A program made the position numbers and the translations under genes. From JADHMP01 sp964617385 (GTDB lineage: Bacteria > Bacteroidota > Bacteroidia > Flavobacteriales > Flavobacteriaceae): 6,840 nt of DNA. The notes under the pieces are model-generated. The model was not told the origin of the DNA. It worked only from the letters and a program-made list of their open reading frames with translations, and searched no databases. Within the stretch, counting starts at the first letter, position 1; every line of letters begins with the position of its first letter. The stretch lies in assembly GCA_964617385.1 (NCBI GenBank), contig CAZTYX010000084.1, positions 1-6,840 of the forward strand. Reading direction: 5' to 3'. Positions 1 through 5,611 of the stretch are shown one piece after another.

Positions 1-344
1 ACATTATGGGGATACTATACACTATCCTTGGCATCCTTCATTTTACCAATACGGGTTTTTATAGGCCCTTTATGCCCAAGTTCTTACCAGCCCATGATTT
101 GTTGATTTATTTAAGCGGAGTTGCTGAAATTCTTTTAGGCATAGGCGTTCTTTTTCCTCAAACGAGAAGTCTTGCCCTCTGGGGGATAATTGCGATGCTA
201 ATGGTGTTTTTAATAGTCCATATAAATATGCTTTTCCCCCCTAATAGTCTTGGAATATCTCCCTGGATTCTTTGGTTAAGAATACCCCTTCAATTCTTAT
301 TAATCTATTGGGCGTATGTCAATGTACCAAAGTCTGTATTTTAG
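1..344 (+). CDS. DoxX-like small integral membrane protein, probably 5'-truncated by the window edge
   Basis: The frame is open from the first bases. The first visible ATG is at position 6 and gives 112 residues ending in TAG. The protein is almost wholly hydrophobic, with about four predicted membrane segments. It matches the DoxX-like family pattern: HF-x(4)-FY near the N-terminus, the MPKFLP segment, YLSGVAEILLG, a PQTR turn, INM, and the C-terminal block LRIPLQFLLIYWAY. Family members usually carry roughly ten more residues before the first membrane segment, so the ATG at 6 is probably internal and the true start lies upstream of the window; this is inference from family memory. The molecular function of these small proteins is not established; the DoxX name comes from a thiosulfate:quinone oxidoreductase subunit, and that activity should not be assumed here. 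The family assignment is fairly sure, the start is not. Confidence 0.8.
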   Translation, partial: IMGILYTILGILHFTNTGFYRPFMPKFLPAHDLLIYLSGVAEILLGIGVLFPQTRSLALWGIIAMLMVFLIVHINMLFPPNSLGISPWILWLRIPLQFLLIYWAYVNVPKSVF

Positions 345-367
345 AAAAACCGCTATTAACAGTTTTT
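345..367 (+). terminator. weak candidate terminator hairpin after the DoxX-like gene
   Basis: Directly after the TAG stop, AAAAACCG (345-352) can pair with CAGTTTTT (360-367), with one C-A mismatch, around a 7-base loop, and the 3' arm ends in five T. The stem is mostly A-T pairs and therefore weak. The position right behind a stop codon is the main support. It could equally be chance in an AT-rich spacer. Confidence 0.25.
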
Positions 368-480
368 CAGTACTTTACCCAAAATTCATTACGGGCTTTC
401 TTCTTTAATTCCCAACAGTGACTTACCGTTGATTCTAACTGTTAGGATGAAATACAACAAACCCTTTTATTATTGAGTAC

Positions 481-542
481 AGCCATTTAGAGCGTGGGTT
501 TACAAACCGGAGGTCGGGAGTTCAAGTCTCCCGCTCGCTGCA
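481..542 (+). pseudogene. degenerate tRNA remnant (intact T-arm and 3' acceptor strand, no 5' acceptor)
   Basis: The 3' half reads as a tRNA. GAGC (490-493) fits a D-stem 3' strand. An anticodon-arm-like segment follows at 495-510. The variable loop is AGGTC (511-515). The T-stem GGGAG/CTCCC (516-520 with 528-532) is perfect around the loop TTCAAGT (521-527). A 7-base acceptor 3' strand GCTCGCT (533-539) is followed by discriminator G540 and CA. The rest is broken: the anticodon stem TGGGT/ACCGG has a G-G clash and its loop has only six bases (TTACAA), so no anticodon can be assigned. The D-arm lacks a proper 5' strand and the GG pair in its loop. No AGCGAGC to complete the acceptor stem exists upstream. 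It is therefore not a working tRNA as read. It may be a decayed tRNA copy or the tRNA-derived edge (att site) of a past integration. Confidence 0.65.
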
Positions 543-621
543 AAAAAACAATTCCATAATTTCTGATACAACCACAAAGTATAATATAGATGGACTGAAA
601 GGAATCTAAGACAAAATTTTA

Positions 622-1476
622 TTAAGAATTCTTCTTTGCCTGCAAAGCAGTATAACGCATGTTTAAAACCAATCCCAGAATAATCAAAAGTGTGCCCACC
701 AAGTGAAAAAAACGATAAGTTTCTTGAAAATAAAATATGCCAATGCTGAGCGTAAAGACAACCTCCACATATTTAAACGGGGCAATTTGAGCAGCCGGTC
801 CATTTTGAAAGGCACGAGTCATGAAAATTTGACCAAAATAACCTACAATACCAAGCAATGCCAGCACAGGCAAATCTTCTGATCGGAGTGGAATACCATA
901 AAACATACTGCCAAAACCGCCTAAAAGTGTGGCAATGAGCATAAAATAAAAAACTACTACTAGAGGATGATCTCCCTGACCAATTTTGGATAATAATAAG
1001 TAAACCCCGGCTGAAAATAGTGCTGAAAAAAGAACAATGACCACCCCAAAAAGTTGGGCCGAGGAGTCAAAACCCTTGATGAAATATACTCCAATAAAAG
1101 CTATGCCTATAAATACCCATTGCATGGGCAATAATGCCTTTTTATATAACACTACCGAAATTATTGCCACAAAAAGAGGTGCTAAATAGCGTAAGGTTAC
1201 GGCGCTTCCAATGGTCATATAGTGTATTCCTAAAAAGAATAAAAACATAGAAGTGGTGCCCACAACACCGCGAGCAATTAACAAACCTCTTTGGTTCCCC
1301 CACAACGAAATTTGTTTTCTTTTTAATAATAGAAATACGATGCAAAGGGTGCCCAAGCCACGCCAAAACACCAATTGAAAAACATGATAATGCACCAAAT
1401 ATTTAATCAAGGCATTCATCACTGCAAAAGACAGTGTGCTAAGCAGCATGTAACGAATTGATGCTTTGTAATTCAA
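622..1476 (-). CDS. EamA/DMT-superfamily permease
   Basis: A 284-residue, very hydrophobic protein with about ten membrane segments arranged as two tandem EamA repeats (roughly residues 6-133 and 143-274), the normal size and layout of the drug/metabolite transporter superfamily. Family-like features include LLSTLSFAVMNALIKYL at the N-terminus, FWRG near residue 38, the ALRY-like TLRYLAPLFVAI segment closing the first repeat, and APFKYVEVVF in the second. It sits in the inner membrane and presumably exports or imports a small metabolite; the substrate cannot be predicted. The start shown is TTG at 1476, with an in-frame TAA two codons upstream (1480-1482). The alternative ATG at 1449 would remove nine residues that resemble the usual hydrophilic N-terminus, so TTG is preferred, though not strongly. 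No Shine-Dalgarno sequence precedes either. It is divergent from the TSUP gene and forms its own transcription unit. Confidence 0.9.
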   Translation of the reverse strand: MNYKASIRYMLLSTLSFAVMNALIKYLVHYHVFQLVFWRGLGTLCIVFLLLKRKQISLWGNQRGLLIARGVVGTTSMFLFFLGIHYMTIGSAVTLRYLAPLFVAIISVVLYKKALLPMQWVFIGIAFIGVYFIKGFDSSAQLFGVVIVLFSALFSAGVYLLLSKIGQGDHPLVVVFYFMLIATLLGGFGSMFYGIPLRSEDLPVLALLGIVGYFGQIFMTRAFQNGPAAQIAPFKYVEVVFTLSIGIFYFQETYRFFHLVGTLLIILGLVLNMRYTALQAKKNS

Positions 1477-1490
1477 GAATTAAATTTTTA

Positions 1491-1498
1491 CAAAGATG
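1491..1498 (-). promoter_or_regulatory. candidate -7 box for the EamA permease gene
   Basis: Read on the minus strand this is CATCTTTG, a 7-of-8-type match to the Bacteroidota -7 element TAnnTTTG (first T replaced by C). Transcription would begin about five bases further on, giving a leader of about 9 bases to the TTG start or about 36 bases to the ATG at 1449. I see no convincing -33 TTG at the right distance, so this is a weak call. Confidence 0.35.
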
Positions 1499-1546
1499 CA
1501 CAAAATACATCGGCTTCTAATGCTCTGAGGTTTTATCGAATAGAAC

Positions 1547-1554
1547 TATCTTTG
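1547..1554 (+). promoter_or_regulatory. Bacteroidota -7 promoter box (TATCTTTG) for the TSUP gene
   Basis: TATCTTTG matches the Bacteroidota sigma-A -7 consensus TAnnTTTG exactly and ends five bases before the ATG at 1560. With the usual start point a few bases past the box, transcription would begin at or within a base or two of the ATG, so the mRNA would be leaderless or nearly so. No clear -33 TTG is visible at the expected distance. Confidence 0.6.
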
Positions 1555-1559
1555 CACAC

Positions 1560-2312
1560 ATGATTGCTAATAATCTTTCTTTTTTTAGTAATGCCTTTTT
1601 TCTTGCAGCCAGCAGTGCTTTTTTATTGGGTATTTCTAAAGCGGGCATTAAAGGCATAGCAGCCTTAATTGTCACCGGATTGGCTTTAGCCTATGGCGCT
1701 AAAAACTCAACCGGCATAATGATGCCACTACTTATTTGTGGAGACATTATGGCCGTCTCCTATTATAAAAGGCACGTGAAATGGCACTATATAAAAAAAC
1801 TACTCCCTTGGATGATTTTAGGCGTTTTAGTGGGCGTGCTAGGCGGTCAAGCCATATCAGAAAAAGCGTTTACCTATGGTATGGTGATCATTATTTTGGG
1901 TAGCGTCTTAATGATGTATTATTGGGAACAAAAAAAGCGAAAAACCGTGCCCACACATTGGTCATTTTCTAGCTTAATGGGTGTCTTAGCCGGCTTCACA
2001 ACAATGATTGGAAATTTGGCAGGTGCCTTTGCCAATATTTATTTTTTAGCCATGCGGCTCCCAAAAAACGAATTTATTGGCACCGCTGCATGGCTCTTTT
2101 TTATCATCAATGTGTTTAAAGTACCCTTTCATATGTTGGCTTGGAAAACCATCAATGAATCTTCATTTGCTACCAGTGCCACCCTCCTGCCCTTTGTAGT
2201 TTTGGGTTTTCTTGTGGGCGTCCAAATTGTAAAAAAAATAGAAAACGATAATTATCGAAAACTGATTTTACTCTTCACTGCATTAGGTGGCGTGGCCATA
2301 CTGTTTAAATAA
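1560..2312 (+). CDS. TauE/SafE (TSUP) family membrane permease
   Basis: A 250-residue membrane protein with about eight hydrophobic segments in two halves, the usual length of the TSUP family (formerly DUF81, YfcA-like). Family marks are the N-terminal GISKAGIKG block (residues 24-32), the first-half signature PLLICGDIMAVSYYKRHVKW (about 56-75) followed by LLPW and a G-rich helix (GVLVGVLGG), and the second-half repeat with MIGNLAGAFANIYFL, where the family keeps small residues. TSUP proteins move small anions or organosulfur compounds such as sulfite, sulfoacetate or sulfolactate across the inner membrane. No sulfur-metabolism gene lies nearby, so the substrate is unknown. The ATG at 1560 is chosen because it is the first in frame and sits immediately behind a perfect -7 box. 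The stop codon is one base from the stop of the convergent cutC gene. Confidence 0.92.
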   Translation: MIANNLSFFSNAFFLAASSAFLLGISKAGIKGIAALIVTGLALAYGAKNSTGIMMPLLICGDIMAVSYYKRHVKWHYIKKLLPWMILGVLVGVLGGQAISEKAFTYGMVIIILGSVLMMYYWEQKKRKTVPTHWSFSSLMGVLAGFTTMIGNLAGAFANIYFLAMRLPKNEFIGTAAWLFFIINVFKVPFHMLAWKTINESSFATSATLLPFVVLGFLVGVQIVKKIENDNYRKLILLFTALGGVAILFK

Positions 2313-2313
2313 T

Positions 2314-3033
2314 TCAAGCTGATAAAGAATTAATAATTTTTTTTAGCACCCCAAAATCGGAATGTCCAAAGGGTTGCTCTAAAAAAGAAAAAGAAGTTGT
2401 TAAATGTGTGGGTGGCGGTATTGTGGGTTGCGCTTTAAACCCAGAAAAATGCAAGTGCTCAAAACCAGCTTGCTTAAATAAAAGAGCATTTTCGAAATTG
2501 ATTCCCCCACCTGGCATAATTTCGATTTGGTTTTCACTCCAAACCAACAACTGTTTGAGTAACGCCACACCTTCTAACGCTGTGTTTTTTTGACCCGATG
2601 TCAATATCCTATTAAAGCCTAAATCAACAAGGATTTTCAAGCTTTCTTGACAGTTTTTCACAAGATCAAATGCACGATGAAAAGTGATGTGCATAGCGCC
2701 GGAAAGAGCAACCATTTGGGCTAAAACGTCTTGCGCCAATTCGAAAGATTGTGTTAATGCGCCAACAACTACTCCGGCACAACCCAATTCTTTACAGGCA
2801 ACAATATCATCATACATCATTTTAATTTCATCTTCCGAATAGGTAAAGTGACCACTCCGAGGACGAATGAGCACATGCAATGGAAGATCGAGCAAAAGCG
2901 CTTGTTTTATCATTCCATAGGAAGGTGTTAGCCCACCCAAACCCAATTCTGAACATAATTCTACACGATGGGCACCAGCACGTTTGGCATGGGCAACCGA
3001 AAGCAAAGATGAGGCACAAACTTCAATTTGCAT
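2314..3033 (-). CDS. cutC: CutC family protein (TIM-barrel, 'copper homeostasis')
   Basis: From the ATG at 3033 the product has 239 residues, close to the normal CutC length. The conserved CutC blocks are all present in order: MQIEVCASS at the N-terminus, RVELCSELGLGGLTPS (23-38), LIRPRSGHFTYS (55-66), ITFHRAFD (116-123), RILTSGQ (142-148) and IMPGGGI (172-178). It is a cytoplasmic TIM-barrel protein. The copper role is doubtful as a general function: in E. coli the copper-sensitivity phenotype was later traced to the small RNA MicL made from within cutC, so the biochemical activity should be treated as unknown. The frame also opens at a TTG at 3054, but that codon is the tail of the promoter -7 box, and the family N-terminus fits the ATG, so the shorter start is used. 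It is convergent with the TSUP gene and divergent from the GMC operon. Confidence 0.93.
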   Translation of the reverse strand: MQIEVCASSLLSVAHAKRAGAHRVELCSELGLGGLTPSYGMIKQALLLDLPLHVLIRPRSGHFTYSEDEIKMMYDDIVACKELGCAGVVVGALTQSFELAQDVLAQMVALSGAMHITFHRAFDLVKNCQESLKILVDLGFNRILTSGQKNTALEGVALLKQLLVWSENQIEIMPGGGINFENALLFKQAGFEHLHFSGFKAQPTIPPPTHLTTSFSFLEQPFGHSDFGVLKKIINSLSA

Positions 3034-3051
3034 TTTGTCTTGTTTTTTTAA

Positions 3052-3059
3052 CAAATTTA
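3052..3059 (-). promoter_or_regulatory. Bacteroidota -7 promoter box (TAAATTTG) for cutC
   Basis: Read on the minus strand this is TAAATTTG, an exact match to TAnnTTTG, ending 18 bases before the cutC ATG at 3033. The predicted transcript would have a short leader of about 13 bases, mostly A, with no Shine-Dalgarno sequence. The box overlaps the alternative TTG codon at 3054 and so excludes it as a start if the promoter is real. No clear -33 TTG is seen at about 20 bases upstream. Confidence 0.55.
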
Positions 3060-3080
3060 CAATTCCAAATGGTGTGTTCG

Positions 3081-3111
3081 TTGCGCATCCAAATTTTTCA
3101 CTTTATATTTA
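3081..3111 (+). promoter_or_regulatory. candidate promoter for the GMC-dehydrogenase/glpK operon
   Basis: TTG at 3081-3083 is followed after 20 bases by TATATTTA (3104-3111), which differs from the Bacteroidota -7 consensus TAnnTTTG only in the last base; the spacing is within the usual range. Transcription would start near 3116, leaving a leader of about 57 bases before the ATG at 3174. The divergent cutC promoter lies about 20 bases to the left, so the two would share one short control region. This is a motif match only. Confidence 0.35.
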
Positions 3112-3173
3112 GAAAATTAAGAAGCCAATCTAAAATTAATTGACCTAATTAAATCGTTTTAAATAGCAATCTT

Positions 3174-4892
3174 ATGCAAATTATTGAAGATCAAAAGACT
3201 TACGATGTCATTGTTGTTGGATCGGGTGCTGGAGGAGGTATGTCCACCAAAATTTTAGCCGATGCTGGTTTACATGTGGCCGTGGTTGAAGCTGGACCCT
3301 TTTTTGATCCAGCCAATCCAGAACAACAAACACAATTAAAATGGCCGTATGAATCTCCCAGAAGAGGTGCTGGAACCACCCGTGCCTTTGGAGAATTCGA
3401 CATGGCCTACGGCGGATGGGAAATTGAGGGAGAACCTTACACACAAGTGGGCGACACCCAATTTGATTGGTTTCGCTCCAGAATGTTAGGTGGAAGAACC
3501 AACCACTGGGGTAGAATTTCACTGCGCTTTGGCCCCCGAGATTTTAAAGGAAAAGACCGCGATGGCTTAGGAGATAATTGGCCTATTGGTTATGAAGACA
3601 TTAAGCCTTATTACGATAAAGTTGATAAACTTATTGGCGTTTTTGGCTCAAAAGAAAACATCTACAACGAACCCGATGGTTTCTTCTTGCCCCCACCAAA
3701 ACCGCGTTTACATGAGTTATATTACAAAAAAGGCGCCGAAAAATCAGGCGTAAAAGTAATGCCCTCTCGGCTTTCCATTCTCACCAAAAGGATAAATGAT
3801 GAAAGAGGGGTTTGTTTCTATTGCAACCAATGCAGTCGTTCTTGTTCTGTGTATGGTGACTTTTCTGCCGGATCATGTCTCATTTTCCCCGCACAAAAAT
3901 CAAAAGGGCAAGTAGATCTTTATGTCAATAGCATGGTTCGCGAGGTGAGTGTTAATGAAGAAGGCAAAGCCACTGGCGTATTGTTTATCAACAAAGAAGA
4001 CCGAAAAGAATACAGCCTAAAAGCAAAGGTGGTGGTGCTGGCGGCCTCGGCTTGTAGCACAGCTCGTATTTTGTTAAACTCAAAAAGTAAAGCGCACCCC
4101 AACGGATTGGGTAACAGCAGCAATATGGTGGGAAAATATGTACATGATTCCACCGGTTCTGACCGCATGGCCTTCGTTCCAGATTTAATGAACAGAAAAA
4201 TCTATAACGAAGACGGCGTTGGAGGTATGCATTTATATTCCCCATGGTGGTTGGATAATAAAAAACTTGATTTCCCTAGAGGCTACCACATTGAAGTGTG
4301 GGGCGGTTTGGGCATGCCTAGTTATGGTTTTGGGTTTAACCCCAACAGCCTCAATGAATATTTAGGTTTAAAAGTGGGGGGCTATGGCAATAGTTTGCGT
4401 AGCGATGTCCGAAAATATTATGGCGCAGTAATGGGCATGTCGGGTCGTGGAGAATCAATTGCTAGCATTGACAACTATTGTGAAATTGATCCCACCACCG
4501 TGGATGAATTTGGTATTCCTGTATTACGATTCAACTACAAATGGTCAGACTATGAACGAAAACAAGCCCGACATATGCACAACACTTTTGAAGAAATTAT
4601 TCACAACATGGGTGGCATCGTATTGGGTGAAAAGCCTGGAGCCGATAAAGATTATGGTTTACTAAATCCAGGGCGTATTATCCATGAAGTGGGTACCACT
4701 CGAATGGGATCAGATCCTAAAAAATCTGTTGTAAATGAATTTGAACAACTCCACGATGCCAATAATGTGTTTGTGGTAGATGCAGGACCCTTTGTCTCAC
4801 AAGCTGACAAAAACCCAACATGGACCATCCTAGCACTCTCGTGGAGAACTTCAGAATTTATTATTCAAGAATTAAAAAAACAAAATATCTAA
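3174..4892 (+). CDS. GMC-family FAD-dependent oxidoreductase (large subunit of a gluconate/glucose/glycoside dehydrogenase type)
   Basis: A 572-residue flavoprotein of the glucose-methanol-choline family. Visible in order: the FAD dinucleotide motif GSGAGGG (residues 16-22) with the acidic E39 at the end of the second strand; GGRTNHWG (106-113), the conserved FAD-contact loop; a cysteine cluster C214-x2-C217-x2-C220-x3-C224; and the C-terminal GMC domain with HEVGTTRMG (504-512), VVDAGPF (534-540) and NPTW (547-550). H504 and N547 occupy the positions of the catalytic His and Asn of the family. It would oxidise an alcohol group of a sugar, polyol or glycoside and pass electrons to a partner rather than oxygen. 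It has no signal peptide. Only 3 bases separate it from the subunit-3 gene, whose exported product probably carries it across the membrane. Exact substrate unknown. The ATG at 3174 fits the family N-terminus; no Shine-Dalgarno sequence is present. Confidence 0.93.
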   Translation: MQIIEDQKTYDVIVVGSGAGGGMSTKILADAGLHVAVVEAGPFFDPANPEQQTQLKWPYESPRRGAGTTRAFGEFDMAYGGWEIEGEPYTQVGDTQFDWFRSRMLGGRTNHWGRISLRFGPRDFKGKDRDGLGDNWPIGYEDIKPYYDKVDKLIGVFGSKENIYNEPDGFFLPPPKPRLHELYYKKGAEKSGVKVMPSRLSILTKRINDERGVCFYCNQCSRSCSVYGDFSAGSCLIFPAQKSKGQVDLYVNSMVREVSVNEEGKATGVLFINKEDRKEYSLKAKVVVLAASACSTARILLNSKSKAHPNGLGNSSNMVGKYVHDSTGSDRMAFVPDLMNRKIYNEDGVGGMHLYSPWWLDNKKLDFPRGYHIEVWGGLGMPSYGFGFNPNSLNEYLGLKVGGYGNSLRSDVRKYYGAVMGMSGRGESIASIDNYCEIDPTTVDEFGIPVLRFNYKWSDYERKQARHMHNTFEEIIHNMGGIVLGEKPGADKDYGLLNPGRIIHEVGTTRMGSDPKKSVVNEFEQLHDANNVFVVDAGPFVSQADKNPTWTILALSWRTSEFIIQELKKQNI

Positions 4893-4895
4893 ATT

Positions 4896-5591
4896 ATGGA
4901 CAGAAGAGAAAGTATCCGTTCAATATTTTTAGGAGGTATGGTGGGAAGTTTGGCGCTTGAAAGCTGTATTTCGGCACCTGCAGAAACAGTAAAAGCCGCC
5001 GTATGGAAATATCAATATGGACGCACCCCACAAGAAGCAGCATATGATGAAAATCTCCTATCTCAACAATTTTATGATAATGATGAAATAAACACCATCA
5101 CGCGGCTGGCAAATCTCATTCTTCCTCCCACGCCTGAGGGCACCATTGAGGAGGCAGAAGTACCCCAATTCATCGAATTTATGTCGAAAGATTTTCCTTC
5201 GCTTCAAACCAGTATTAGAGGCGGGCTCATGGGCTTAGATCACCATTGCAATCAGCAATACGGAACCCCTTTTATGCAGTGCACAGAAGAGCAACAATTG
5301 CAAACCTTGGATGGCATGGCCTATCCAGATCCAGAAGCTAAACAACAAAAACAAGAAGTTGCTTTTTTCACACTCATGCGAAATTTGGTGGTTACAGGCT
5401 ATTTTACTTCTGCTGTGGGCATTAAAGAATTAGGTTATCAAGGCAATCAGCCCAACGTTTGGGATGGAGTGCCCGATGATGTGTTAAAAGAACACGGTTT
5501 TTCTTATGCCGATTGGGAAAATAAATTTGCTGATCCATCTAAAAGAAATGATACTGCTGTTTGGGATGAGGAAGGAAATCTCATTTCATAG
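4896..5591 (+). CDS. gluconate 2-dehydrogenase subunit 3 family protein
   Basis: A 231-residue protein of the gluconate_2-dh3 family, the small partner of GMC-type dehydrogenases. The domain covers about residues 58-190: LANLILPPTP (71-80) followed by VPQFIEFM (89-96), and the later block FFTLMRNLVVTGYFTSAVGIK (157-177 region) ending in NVWDG (187-191). The N-terminus has a twin arginine (R3-R4), a short hydrophobic stretch (about 10-21) and LESC with C24 as a possible lipoprotein cysteine; the Glu at -2 makes the lipobox imperfect. This suggests Tat-dependent export with membrane anchoring on the periplasmic side. In characterised FAD-glucose dehydrogenases the small subunit is needed to export the signal-less catalytic subunit, and the same role is inferred here. 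It starts 3 bases after the GMC stop and is followed 20 bases later by glpK, so the three genes are probably co-transcribed. No cytochrome c subunit is visible in the window. Confidence 0.88.
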   Translation: MDRRESIRSIFLGGMVGSLALESCISAPAETVKAAVWKYQYGRTPQEAAYDENLLSQQFYDNDEINTITRLANLILPPTPEGTIEEAEVPQFIEFMSKDFPSLQTSIRGGLMGLDHHCNQQYGTPFMQCTEEQQLQTLDGMAYPDPEAKQQKQEVAFFTLMRNLVVTGYFTSAVGIKELGYQGNQPNVWDGVPDDVLKEHGFSYADWENKFADPSKRNDTAVWDEEGNLIS

Positions 5592-5611
5592 ACTGTTAAA
5601 CAACACCGCAA

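Noticed and set aside
412..446. AACAGT (414-419) pairing with ACTGTT (438-443), flanked by CC and GG, as a hairpin or operator
   Set aside because: The 18-base loop and six-pair stem are within chance expectation for AT-rich spacer, there is no T-tract, and no gene starts nearby on this strand.
447..476. A nine-codon ATG-to-TGA reading frame in the spacer before the tRNA fragment
   Set aside because: It is too short, has no ribosome-binding signal at a usable distance and no regulated gene directly after it, so a leader-peptide reading has no support.
481..542. A functional tRNA gene ending at 540
   Set aside because: No 5' acceptor strand complementary to GCTCGCT is present, the anticodon loop has six bases and the D-arm is not formed, so I call it a remnant.
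2880..3143. An 87-residue plus-strand frame over the cutC 5' end and its promoter region
   Set aside because: It is antisense to well-conserved cutC codons and its tail is low-complexity AT-rich spacer; it looks like a shadow frame.
4931..4940. AGGAGG just before an in-frame ATG inside the subunit-3 gene, suggesting an internal start
   Set aside because: The gap to the ATG is one base, too short for Shine-Dalgarno use, and starting there would remove the twin-arginine export signal; these bases simply encode the signal region.
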